The notes below the pieces were generated by a model that had not been told where the DNA came from, did no database searches, and saw only the letters and a program-made list of their open reading frames with translations. A DNA stretch of 40,249 nucleotides from Entrophospora sp. SA101 (lineage: Eukaryota > Glomeromycota > Glomeromycetes > Entrophosporales > Entrophosporaceae), in the NCBI GenBank assembly GCA_958430865.1, contig CAUDNR010004171.1, positions 5,346 through 45,594 on the forward strand, in the 5' to 3' direction. This document shows, piece by piece, positions 21,961 through 33,897 of this stretch; within the stretch, counting starts at the first letter, position 1, and every line of letters begins with the position of its first letter. The translations under genes were made by a program, and so were the position numbers.

Positions 21961-23735
21961 AGAAAAAGAAAACAGAACGAAGGTGTACCATTATATCCAA
22001 CAAAAGCAAAATCCTTAAAGGAAAACAATCTCATTGTTACTGTAAACTTTCAAAATGTTCAAAGAGTTATTTAAACGAACAAGTAATTTAATTATTGTAA
22101 AATTACAAAGTTTAAAGTAATAGTGATCGGCGGTGAAATTGACGAAAAAAACACTAATCGGTCGGTAACCTTTTATAAAAAAAAAGTTACTATACTTTTG
22201 TCTTGCAAGATAAATTTTTTTTGTGTACATTAATAAAATAAATCTCTGAATATTTTTAATTGACTTTAATTATGTAAAAAAAAAAATATTTTTATTGATT
22301 TTTCTGTGTAACATTTATTATTTCTTACGTTGATATATTATAAATAAAAAAAATGCTTGCAATAATAATCCCACAAATATGTATTTATGCTTTGTCTGTC
22401 TATGTTTCATTCTATGTCGGACTAGAGTCATTCTCTAATAAACCAATAAATAAAGCAAAAATATCAACAAAAAAACTTTGTTAATAAAGGCAGAAAAATC
22501 ATGTCATTAAATTGATTCATTAGAATTCATAGACGGATCATCAATTAACTTTATTAACTTAGATCAATGTCCTTTTTTATAGAGAATACATAGATTGATA
22601 AATATAAATAATAATATACAAATATAATGTAAACATTAATCTTAGTGAACTTATCAATCTATCTGGATGATTAGGACATAATAATAACTAATAAATAAAT
22701 TAAACAAACGAGTTAAAACGACGCGAAAATAATACGTCATTAAATTGAATGTTATACGTAACACAAGACTAAAAAAAATATCGACGTTGGATTGTTACAA
22801 GGAAGGACCAAAGTTTTTCCTGCCTATACCTCTAGCCATTTTTAAATAATTGAAATAAAAGTTTAATTTAGTCACTAAAAGAATAAATAATGATTACAAT
22901 AATAATTTAGTAATTAATAAATTGAATAATTTTTATAAATTTTTTTAAGAATTGTCAATTAAAACTGAATTTGAAATTATTTTTGTTACTAATAAAAATT
23001 CAAACTAAATTTTGATCAGGGAAAACTATTTTTCTGATCAGAAAAGAACTATATTAATGGAGTTATTGTTCAGAATTTGAAGTATTTTCAATAGTGGTGA
23101 CGCGCCACTTTTATAAGACTTTAAAATACTCGCATAAACTGTAGATCGTTTAATTGACATTCTTGTAACTTTATCAACCAAAAAAAATCGGAAATAAAGG
23201 AAAACTTAACAAAGAAGCAAATGACTATTCAAGCTCCTTTGTCACCACTTTTACAGTAGATAGATTCTGTAAGTAATTCAATATTCTTTCAAACAAGTTG
23301 GTCTTTGAATTTTTTAAGTGAAATTGAATTTTACTTTTCTGTAATGTAATATAAAAAGGATATCATTAATATAAACATTGAATGTTGGGGTGTTACAAAT
23401 TATATTAAACACAAACATAGTTGAGCACACATATAAAAAATCATATGTGCGGATTTTTCGCCGATCAATTTATGTAAATTTTTTCAATATGAAAATTCAA
23501 ATTCTATCTCCTCTAGATTTGTAAAATAAACCTTTGTTTAAATTTGATATATGAACATTGCATAACACATACTTCAAAACAACGGTTTTAATTTTTTAAT
23601 TTTTTGTTTAAAAAAAATAATATGCTCAAAAAAATTTTTTAAACAAGAATAATGAAATTTTTTTATAAATTTTATAAAAATCTACAACCGTTAAGTGAAA
23701 GAGCGAGTTTCAGGCTTTCGTTTGATATTATTTTT
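21961..23735. other. Long AT-rich intergenic stretch
   Basis: No supported gene. A very short minus-strand frame starting at 22839 (MARGIGRKNFGPSL) could be a first exon with a GTAACA donor, but this is too weak to call. No inverted-repeat element was seen. Confidence 0.4.
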
Positions 23736-23745
23736 NNNNNNNNNN
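23736..23745. other. Assembly gap (10 N)
   Basis: Ten undetermined bases. The true gap size and contiguity across it are unknown. Confidence 1.
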
Positions 23746-23836
23746 CATTAAAATAGTAAATGAAGAATCATTTCAACAATCAGAATTATCAGATGATTCT
23801 ACAGATTTTGAAGAAAGTTATGGAAACCAGCAATAG
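23746..23836 (+). CDS. Acidic C-terminal tail of an unknown protein, truncated by the gap
   Basis: Open from the gap edge: ESFQQSELSDDSTDFEESYG then a TAG at 23834. Only about 30 codons. It could be the end of a gene lost in the gap or chance. Confidence 0.2.
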
Positions 23837-23959
23837 ATGTGAAGAAGCAATTCCTACTAAAATTTTGTGTACAAAAATTAAGTATCCAACCAAGAAACAT
23901 GATTTACAATGTTTAAAATTAAATTTTTATTTTTCATAATTTGACTTTTGACTTTACCC

Positions 23960-24015
23960 TTTGTCACTTTTCGTCACTTTTGTCACATTTCATCACTTTT
24001 GTCACATTTCATCAC
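23960..24015. repeat. Short tandem repeat (TTTTGTCACATTTCATCAC unit)
   Basis: Reiterated GTCACTTT and GTCACATTTCATCAC words over about 56 bases. Confidence 0.75.
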
Positions 24016-24411
24016 AAGTGCCCCATTTGACTAGGGTTCCTAACTGTAATTATAACTCCATATTTGAATATTCGTAAATCCAAAATTACGAATTTCAAAT
24101 ATTATTTCAGATACTCCTAATTATTTCAGATACTCTTAATTCGTGTTTCGCCAATCATGTGTAGAAAACTAATAATGATCTGCAGAGATAATGATCATAG
24201 TTCAATTGACAAACATTACACTACATCCAAGTTGCCAAAAAAAGATTTTATATGGATAATTGTTATGTCATACAATAGATATAAACTTGAATATTTTATA
24301 AATATAAAAAAAATTTGTTATAGCTTATTAATTTTTTTGACTTTTATATTGGGCATTGCCAGATTCAAGGTATTTTTTACATAATAAACAAACATTAAAA
24401 ATATATAAATT
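24016..24411. other. Intergenic stretch left of copy B
   Basis: One 75-codon frame (24157-24384 +) with a hydrophobic end. It is unrecognised and probably chance in A/T-rich DNA. Confidence 0.3.
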
Positions 24412-24415
24412 TTAA

Positions 24416-24684
24416 TTCGCAGATTGTTTATCAACCAGGGGATTTTAATAGAAAATGTGGGGCACGTTTACTAATTAAAAAAAATAATCGACCATGTTTG
24501 TAAAATGGTAATACAATGTATAAAATTTATATTTCACTAAATTTGGTTTATAACTATAGAAAAAATGTCAAAAAACATGAAAATAAAAAAAAAATTGTAT
24601 TTTATTATACTCAATAAAAAAAAGCTATGTAAGTAGTCAATATTGAGAAGGGTTTTTTATATATAAAATGTATGTCGATCAAAA
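24416..24684 (+). repeat. Left terminal inverted repeat, copy B
   Basis: Inverted partner of 28489-28771 and nearly identical to 4090-4356. Confidence 0.85.
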
Positions 24685-24774
24685 AATTTTTATTTAATTC
24701 ACGGAATTTATATATATTAATATATATATGTATATATATACATAAATATATAAATTTTTTTATTTTCAAAAATA

Positions 24775-27700
24775 ATGGCAACTACTTCTATAGTAAATCA
24801 TAACAAACAAAAAAATTTTTATAAATTATTATCTTGTGGTTCTATTGTTCCAGAAATTCATTATGGTCCATTTTCTATAAATTGGTGGACCACATCAATA
24901 CAAAAAAATAATGCTTTACCATATAGAATAGGAATGAAAGTGCAAGTGGAGCTATCTAATATTATCTTTTTAATGGAAATAGTTCTTAATACAGATTTAA
25001 AACCTGGCTTTAGTTGTGAGGTAGGTGAAGAATCAATTGTATGCGAAACACCTTCTGCAGCAATCAATTATATGTACAAAAAAATTACAAATAAGAAAGG
25101 AACAACATATTCTGGAAATGTTGTGTTAGGATTTGATAATTTAGAAGTAACAAATGAATTATTGAAGGATGTAGATTTTCAACCTTTCATGGTTACTTTA
25201 GAAAATATAAATATTTTTATTTTTGCAATTGGTTCAGGATGGAATGCAAATTGGGATGGTGTTGGTGAAGGATTTTGTTCATCTTTCACATCAAGATTCA
25301 AATCAGAATCATGTCATTTTGTGCAAAAGATAATTAAAAACAATTGCATAATTGAGATCTATAAAGGTAATGAATGTATAGCAAATTTTAATGGAGCAAC
25401 CCCAACAGAGGTTTGGAAAAAGACTGGAGTTTTAAAAAAATACAAAGGTGAAGAGCTTTTTGGTGTTTCACATACAGTTGTGTCAGATGAATTTCAAAAA
25501 TATCAACAACAACAATCAACAACTGCTACTTGTTTGCCAGAAGAGTGGAAAAATCGAGAAATTATTGATAAAATTTTTGAAGATAATCTCAAAAAAAAAA
25601 TAGGTGTATCAGGGTTAAATTGGTACTCTATTTTTGATAGTTTTTATGAACAAAAAAGCTCCATAATTGAATTGACTTCATCTTTAAAAAAAATTTATCC
25701 ACAAGAACATGAGTTTACTTCTCGTGAGCTTAGAGCTTGGCATACAATGATGTCAAGAGTAGGTTGTCATGATGTAACACCATATCCAAAAGAGAATTCA
25801 AAGGTATAGAACATTTATTGCTTTATGTAATTTCATATAAACAATAGAAATTTATATATCTTTGATTTTCAGTTAGAGTATTGGAGTAAATCAAAAGATC
25901 CTACATTAGATCATGAAAATTTATTGAATTTATACCAAATCGGAGTCTTGAGTAATTCAAATGAGACAAGATTTTGGGATCCATTTAGTAAATCTATTGG
26001 TGCCAATGTCAGAGGAATGAATGGCAAACAAAGAATTTTGTCCATAATTGCTGATGAATTTAAATATGAAGAATTAGAATCAAAGTTAAAGGTAATTGAT
26101 ATAATTTTCTGATTTAATTTTCAAAAAATTTGTCATTTTATTATATTGTAATCATGTATTAGGTATCAAGAGATTTAATTACATCAGCAAGAAGATATAG
26201 TAGACTTAATGGTCCTGGTGGTATTGCATTATCCAAACCTATATTTAAAAGAAAAAAAATGATTGAAGGTAAAGAAAAACAATTTGAGGCTTTTTTTTGC
26301 TGACAGGAGTAATGTAAATATGAGTTCTTATAAAGTGGATGCAAAGACAAATATGCCAATATTGTATTTGAGAGATCAAAAATCGGAACTATGGAATAAA
26401 TTTTCACAAGAATATCCTGATGGCATGAAAAAAACTTCCTTTATGGCCAGATTGGAAAATGGACCATTCAAATATAGAGAGGATCTTGGTGGGCTATGTT
26501 CAATATGTAACACATATGGATACCAAATTTTTGAAGATTTACTGGCCTTAGTAAAGTCAGATATTATTGATAAAAATATGCAGGTAAGTTTATCAAGTTT
26601 ATTAAATAATTATTCTAAATCTTATATCATTATATTTTTTACTTAGAATCAATTCATTCATGAGATTGAACTTGTACAATTTCATCTTAAACAAGGATTT
26701 GAAAAACACATTCTTGTTTCAAAAGAAGGCAAAACATTACATAATGATTGCATCAATCATTGCTTACTTTATGCATTTAATGCATGCAATGAAGTACATT
26801 TATCATGATGCAATGAGTGTGATAAAGTTTTTGATTTATTTATTAATTTGAAAAACCATATTTCAGAAACTAAACAACAGTTATTAGAAGAAAAAAAAGA
26901 TTATTTGTTTTATTATTGGTCTCATCAAGCTCGTAAAGTATATTTGAATTCTCAATTTCAAGCCAATTTACTAGAAATAATAGATGATAAAGGTGCAGTT
27001 ATTGTGGCAGATTACAAGATGCGAATTTTGCCAAAATCTGTAAGAGAAACAAAAGAAAGTTTCTATGGAAAAAAAGGTTGGACACTACACACAATATTAG
27101 TTTTTACTAAATCACAAAATGCTAAAGAAGAATTGGAACTGACTGCCTATGACCATTGGTCTAATGATACCAAGCAGGATGCTTGGTTCACTGCATCTTC
27201 ATTTGATTGTGTATTTGAAACACTTGATCCAAAACCTAAATGGATTAAAGTTATTACTGATAATGGTCCACATTATCATTGCTCAGAACTTATGACAATA
27301 ATAACAAATTGGTATGATTGGTATGGAATAGAAATTCGTGAATGGACATTTTTGGAACCAGGAGAAGCAAAGACCACTATAGATTCACACCATGCATCTG
27401 TAAGTTATCCTATATTTATTTGCATAAATTTAAAAAAAATAAAGAAATAAATATTGTTGTAGCCATCTCTATCTGAATTACTAAATAAGTGGAAATGAAT
27501 TTCAAATTTTCAGATATATATTAAATTTTTACCAATTTATGTTAGATTGCTCATGCAATAAAAAGATATATTAGGATTGGTTTTGATTTGAATAGTGGTG
27601 CTGATATTGAAAATTCCTCCAAGGGTGTTCGAGGAACAAGAATAGCCAATCTACAACCAAATAGAATGGAGCATGTTAATGTTAAGACATTGTCTGGAGT

Positions 27701-28492
27701 TTCTAATTGGTTTAATTGGAGGTGGCCAAAAGATGGAGATTTAGCTGGATATATCCAAGTATGAGAACTACCATATATTGGTCAATGGAAAGATATTTCT
27801 CCAACTCAAATTTCTAAATTAATGAAAGCATCAATTCAAAAACCAACCCCAACTAATACTCCACATTCAATTCCTAAAACTATTTGGACTATGCCACAGC
27901 TAAGGAACCCTCAAAATTATAGTTTGTATAAAATCTGTTTTTATAAAGTATTTCTTATAATGAAAATTTTTTATAAACTAATAATATTGTTATGTGAATA
28001 ATTAGATAAAATATTAGTTGATGAGTTAAATACACTATCAACACTTGATTCACAATGCAAGCATAATTTTTTTTTTTTTATAATATAAATAAAATTTGAA
28101 AAAATAGTCTTGCTTATCTTATTCAATTATTAGCTCAACCACTTGAATTAACATTTGAACTTTATAAAGGCTGGGCACTAAAAGGTAACCAGAAATATGG
28201 ACAGAAAGGTGGTGGTAATCGTATGTCCATACAAATTACAAGCTTATTAGAAAGTTTCTTTCTAGCTGGAGAAGCTGACAAAACTAGAAAATATACAGCT
28301 GAAACTATGTTGGGAAAGTTAAATAGTATGGTAGAAGAAGATGAAATTGACAAAAATGAGGTTCCAAAACTCCAAACTATTCGTGGATGGATATCCACTT
28401 ATGCAGCAGTATTTAAAAAGAAAAATGCTAAGAGAACATTATCAGAAATTTTCAACTCAAATGAGTAGAAAACGTAGTAATACAGAAATTTG
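24775..28492 (+). pseudogene. DDE/D-type transposase of large-TIR element, copy B (broken late)
   Basis: Exons: 24775-25803, 25873-26091, 26163-26583, 26647-27399, 27546 to about 27925, and 28134 to about 28492. Exon 1 is intact (343 codons) and ends at AAG|GTATAG; the downstream TTTTCAG acceptor is intact. Residues about 190-240 contain NFNGATPTEVWKKTG then KGEELFGVSH, which resembles the FYRC pattern GxTPxxaW...LFG. A weaker similar segment (ETPSAAINYMYKKI...VVLGF) precedes it. The DDE/D core and GQKGGGNRM C-terminal domain are as in copy A. Lesions: one extra T in a T-run near 26291 causing a TGA, TGA at 27762-27764 where copy A has CGA, and a frameshift near 28450. The start ATG (MATTSIV) is conserved in both copies. 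Confidence 0.75.
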
Positions 28493-28771
28493 ATCAACAT
28501 ACATATATAAAATATCAAAAAAAACTTCTCAATATTGACTACTTACATAGCTTTTTTTTATTGAGTATAATAAAATACAATTTTTATTTCATTTTCATGA
28601 TTTTTGACATTTTTTCCATCATTGTAAATAAAATTTAGTGAAAAATAAATTTTATATGTAGTATAACCATTTTACAAACATGGTCAATTATTTTTTTTAA
28701 TTAGTAAATGTGCTGTAAATGTGCCCCGCATTTTCTATTAAAACCCCCCTGGTTGATAAACGATCTGCGAA
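28489..28771 (-). repeat. Right terminal inverted repeat, copy B
   Basis: Mirror of 24416-24684, with the same extra ~11 bases as the right arm of copy A. Confidence 0.85.
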
Positions 28772-29586
28772 TTAATATAACTCACAGTTATTATGCCTTG
28801 GAACTATATTCTGGTCAGTTGGAGCTTTTCTCAATGCACATGACCCACCAAGGTGGTTTCATGAATCCTTGATTCCTGCAGTCAATTGGCTAAAATGAAA
28901 TAACAACCTTATAAGAAAGTATTCAACTAACATAAATATTTCAAACCCTTCACCAGGAGATCCCATCCCCCTTCAATTACCTCTTGCAAGACAATCAACA
29001 AACAATGATGATACAACCTTTAATATATATTGTAGCACTCTACCTGATGATACTCCAAGACCACCTGACTTAGTTATCCCAAATGATTCATTCCCAACAG
29101 AGATTCATAATGAAAATGCAAACTACAATCATCTAATAGCAGGTTCAATAAGAGTCAACAATAATAACCTTCCTATATTGTTTGGAAACCCAGACTTGGA
29201 AGCTCTCATGTTCCCAGATTTATTTCCAAATGGGAGAGGTCATTATGAAGATCTGAAAAGGTATTAAACTTCCAACCTTCAGTGGATAGTTATGGAAAAT
29301 ATATTAAACTAAGGTTACTTTGTCCTGACCCTCGATTCTGATTGCACTGGTACTGGCCTCACTGGTCATATCTAAACCTTGAAAAAAAAGAAACCTTCAA
29401 AATCAACATCGTATATTAGGAACTCGGAATGTAAACAGAGAGCACCACCCAAACAGAGTCAACCTAATTGCTCAAAGCACTTATAATAACTATAATATTA
29501 TAGATGAATCCAAAACTACAACCCTACCTTCAAATTTGAGAACTGCAGCTCCCTTCTTCAAAAAAAAGTAACATCAAGTAAACACC

Positions 29587-30636
29587 ATGTTATATGCATA
29601 TGGATTGCCACAAACCTTTTACACCCTAACAATAGCTGAGGACAAGTGGTACCACCTACATGAAATTCTAAGAGCTACTGACAATGGAAACATTATACCA
29701 AGCAATCGCCCATTTCACACATACCTTCATTATAGAAATAGATTAACAAATGTTAGAAACAAGTTGTGGAAAAACCAAAATTTGGTACATTGGGGAAAAT
29801 GGCTTCATCATTTTGAAAGGGATGAATTTCAAAATCGTGGATCAATCCATACACATGGGTTTGCCTACACAGAAAAAAAGGTCCCAGAATTGATCTCACT
29901 AAATACAATCCGAGCAGATGTTCCTGATCCAAACACTGAACCTGAATTGTACAACTTGGTAAATATGTTTCAAGTTCATCATTGTGGGCAAAGATGCAGG
30001 AGGGAAGAATCCAATAATGAGCAATGTTTGAAGGGTTTCCCCCAACCATTGTCTGATGTAACTTACTGCTCTCCCAACACTTTAAGATATGTTTATAGGA
30101 GAACCAAAGAAGAAGATAAAATGATAGTCCCATACCATCCAGAAACACTACTGATTTGGAAGGCACACATAAACTTCCAGTATGTCACTTCCACTGGATT
30201 TGGCAAATACATCACTAAATATGTTACAAAACCTGAGCCTTCTGAATTTTTTGACATAAGTGAAGAAAATAAATACAGAAAACATGTAATGACAAGAAGA
30301 TTAGGTTCAATGGAACTCATGATACTCCTGTTGCAATACCCTATAACTAGATGCTCTGTTTCAGTACATTACCTTCCTTCTGCTCCCTCCGAGTACCGAA
30401 TAAGATCTGTAAAACCTATTCACATGTTGAGACAAGAAGATAATGACCAAGATGAAAATGAAAGTGAAGAAATAACTCCATACTGGGATGATGCCATTGA
30501 TAAATACTTTAATAGACCAGATCATGAAGTTTTCAATAATATTACATGCCCAGATTATTTTAAGAACTATACAATAAGATCCAAGCTTCCTGGGCCAAGA
30601 TCAAAAATGTTCTCAACAAGGGATCAAAAAAACTGA
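29587..30636 (+). pseudogene. Helitron Rep (HUH endonuclease) part
   Basis: A 349-codon frame. It holds GSIHTHGF (His-x-His of the HUH nuclease motif, about 29840), VHHCGQRCRRE and KGFPQPLSD (Cys-rich Helitron segment), then GFGKYITKYVTKPEPSEF (about 30200), which carries the Tyr-containing nicking motif YxxKYxxK. It ends at a TGA where the reading must shift to join KTPVLLRFTFYKIEDGEPFF. Rep cuts and rejoins single strands during rolling-circle transposition (family knowledge). Upstream residues continue through a stop near 29568, so the true start is lost. Confidence 0.75.
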
Positions 30637-30642
30637 ATAGTT

Positions 30643-32316
30643 GTGCAAAGAAAAACACCAGTTCTTCTAAGATTCACTTTTTATAAAATAGAAGATGGAG
30701 AACCCTTCTTCTTCCAACATCTCATAATGAAATTTCCAGCAAGATCAGAACAAGAATTGAAAGGTGGTTACAACACATATAGAGAAAAATTTCAAGCAAT
30801 ATTCTCATTGAGATACAACCAGGCTGTCAATTCAATAAGGAATAGTTACTTGGAGCAGAGGAACCAGTTGTCAGATACATATAAATTGATCCTGAATACA
30901 ATCCTACCTGAGCTCCACAACCAAGAGTTAACAGAGATCATGTTCCAACAGTTGGTCTCACTTGAAAAATCCTGTCCCTACATAAGTACAACAACCTCAC
31001 TAACCTTTGACAATGAACAGTTTAAAGTATACAGTGAATTGTGCAACTCCTGGGAGGAAATTACTAATGGAAAATATCCCTATTTCTTTTTGACAGGTTC
31101 TGCAGGAACAGGAAAATCATTCATAACCAGACAAATATTAAATTACCTTGAATCAAAAAATACAGATTTCCTACTAATGGCCCCTACTGGTCTGGCTGCA
31201 CAAAATATTGGAGGAAAGACAATACACTCTGAACTAAAAATAAGATTCTGGGAAGGACAATACCAAACCTTGATTACCACTGACCTTACAAGTAGAAAAG
31301 AGTTGAAAAAGATCAAAGCAATCATAATTGAAGAAGTATCAATGGTGGATAGCACCCTTTTTACATTTATCAGTGATCTGTTTGCCAAGATCCATAATAA
31401 TAACTTTGCTTTTGGTGGAGACCAACACTTGTGGTGGGAGATCTAGCCCAGTTTGCCCCAGTGCTCCCACACCATGTGTTTTATTCTCCAATTTGGAAAA
31501 GATTTTTCCCATTGTTCCTAACAAAAACACGGAGACAACAAAATGATTTGAGTTTTTACAACATTTTGCAAGAAATACCAAATTGGTAAATTATCTGAAA
31601 TAAATAAAAGACTAATCTTAGCTAAAATTGATACAGTGAATATTATTGATAATTTCTACAATACAACACACATTGTTGGAACATGTGAAGCTGCAAACGA
31701 GATCAACAAGTTATTATGTGACTCTTTGCTGTTTGATCAGACATGTAGTGAACCCATCATTTCATCATCAGAAGACATGTTGAATTTCGAAATATTAGAC
31801 AAAGATCACACCACTCACCAATTTAAACACTTAACTAACTTGCCTAAAGAAGTCCACCTAAAAGAAGGTGCATGTGTGATGTTCCTGAACAATAAAATGT
31901 TTAATGAAAATATCTGTAATGGAACAGTAGGTGTTGTGACAAGACTGATTGATAATGAAAATGTTGAAGTTACCTTTCCAACATTTAACAGCATAGTCAA
32001 AATAAACGTCCAAAAGGAAACAAGCTATTTTGAAATTGATGGAAAAAGAGCTAGAAAACAATTCCCACTCCAAAATGCCTTCTCATTGACTGTTCATAAA
32101 ACACAGGGTTTGACCTTACCTCATATAACTATCTCTATTGATGAGAACATATTTGCCGAAGGCCAAGCATATGTGGCATTGAGTAGAGCAAGCTCCTTGG
32201 ATAACTTGAACATCCTGAAATTTGATTTTTCTCAAATAAAATGTTCAAAAGATGTTTTAATTGAATATAAGAGATTGGAAAAAATTAATCATGATGGATT
32301 GAAAACTTTAATGTAA
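30643..32316 (+). pseudogene. Helitron Pif1-like helicase part
   Basis: Frame 30643-31446 contains Walker A GSAGTGKS (about 31096), MAPTGLAAQNIGGKTIH and Walker B IIIEEVSMVD (about 31324). A frameshift near 31425 interrupts GGxNTLVVGDLAQ-type sequence; motif III (VGDLAQFAPVLP) continues in another frame, and a further shift occurs near 31580. Frame 31636-32316 supplies the C-terminal half with LKEGACVMFLNNK, NAFSLTVHKTQGLTLP and FAEGQAYVALSRASSLDNL, the standard Pif1 motifs V and VI. With at least two frameshifts the helicase is not functional. Base composition is less A/T-rich than the neighbours, consistent with a mobile-element origin. Confidence 0.8.
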
Positions 32317-33895
32317 AATGTTTAAAAATTTTTATTACTATATATAATAATAATAAATGTATATAATTTTTAACAAAGTAGGCTTGGTGATACCAAGTGA
32401 CTGTTCTTGAGGATGGCGCACTGCTCCTGTTTCTGCAATATCTTGTTGATGATAACAATTATTTTTGTTTTTGCGTGGATCAGAATGAATAAGATCAATG
32501 AATTGATTTTATTATTAGCGAATAATTTTGTTTAAAGAAGATAAAAGTTTTAATAAAATAAATAAAATATTTATTATTTTATTTATTTAGTTTTTCTTAG
32601 TCGAAACTAATTAACTTGTTAGAAAGTTACTTTACAAGTACATTGAATTCAAGCTCCTTATATACAATTCAATTAATTAGTAATTCTAATATTTCAAAAT
32701 TGAAATATTGGAAAGACGATTCTTAATAAATTACGACGTTATACAATTAATTAGAAATAAAAATATTACGAAAATAGATGTAAATTAATAAAATAAAATA
32801 ATAAAAATTAAGAATTTCGGAATTAGTTAAATTCGGCCAAAAGAGCGTCCAAATCTAATTCTGGTAACATTATTATATTTTATATTTAAATATTAATATA
32901 AATATTAATATAAACATAAAAAATTAATATTATCAAAACAGTCTTTGTTCCTTGGCTTTATTAAACTGATTTTTTTGGTAAGCACAATAACAAAATCAAA
33001 AGGAAAACATTCAGTGAACAATTTTTGCTTAATAAACTGATTTTTTTAAAAATCTAACCCATTATGAACTATCAGTGTAAAGATTTAACTAAATTTGGTA
33101 TTTTGTTAATGGACAGTCTATTACCTAACAACTATTAATTGAAAAAATTCTCACATTTTAAGTTAAAATTCTTGTTAAATCATTATTCCCAATTATATTT
33201 TTTTTTAATTGTCAAATTATCCTTGCTAAAAAAAATAAAACATGTGTACTCTTCCAAATAAACAATATAATGCTTACATTAAAAAAGTTATAGTTGAGCA
33301 TATGAAGCATGCCATGAATGATTACAATTTTTTTGTTGTAAAAAAAAAATTTACTTTTAACAAAATACAAAATTAATATTGGTGTATCAGTACACAGGCA
33401 ATGAAGTTGCTAGGAATCAAAATCACTAGTTTTGTATATAATGAAACAAGATTGTCAAAATTTGACCAATGAAATAGCTTGTTTTTATTGGAATGTTCAA
33501 ATAATATAAAGACCAATTTTTGTTAGAAAATCTCACATTAATATGTTGTCAAAATTAAAAATCACATAATTCTCTCTATATAAATAATTCTGAGCATCCT
33601 TTAAGGTCTTCTTCACCTCATATCAAAAATAGAGTTGAGTAGTATGAATATATTTTTTCTTGCTCAAATTAAGATGTGTCTTGCTTTGAAAATTAATAGA
33701 GTGAATATTTATTATAATCAAAAACAAAACAAAAATAATATTAAATATAAGATAAATATAACAAACAAATTAAAATATTCATTCCCCTCTCACTTACACA
33801 TTCCCTCATTGACTCTTGAGATCTAAATTTAACTGTAACAATATCATTCTAGGTCTGGTTAGTGGTAGTGTGCCACAAGGGGCAACTTTGAATAC
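32317..33895. other. AT-rich intergenic stretch
   Basis: No supported gene. Very A/T-rich with repeated AATTAATAAAATAAAATA-type runs near 32530-32930. It may include the unresolved 3' end of the Helitron. Confidence 0.4.
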
Positions 33896-33897
33896 TA

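Larger units (their letters stand above)
24416..28771 (+). mobile_element. Large-TIR DNA transposon, copy B (about 4.36 kb, TTAA flanks)
   Basis: Same family and orientation as copy A, nearly identical over its length (a few scattered substitutions and small indels). Ends are TTCGCAGATTGTTTATC and its inverted complement. TTAA flanks at 24412-24415 and 28772-28775. Outer flanks differ completely from those of copy A, so it is an independent insertion rather than part of a larger duplication. It lies directly left of the Helitron remnant. Confidence 0.85.
28790..32316 (+). mobile_element. Helitron remnant (Rep-helicase), decayed
   Basis: Successive frames spell a Helitron RepHel protein in order: a leader with PDLEALMFPDLFPNGRGHYE (about 29190), KLRLLCPDPRFRLHWYWPHW, the Rep domain, and a Pif1-type helicase. 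Several stops and frameshifts separate the pieces. The 5' TC end and 3' CTRR hairpin are not resolved; a short palindrome (CTTGGTGATACCAAG, about 32382) lies after the helicase and is only a candidate. Confidence 0.75.

Noticed and set aside
29753..30320. Minus-strand frames opposite the Helitron Rep
   Set aside because: Antisense shadows of the Rep coding sequence.
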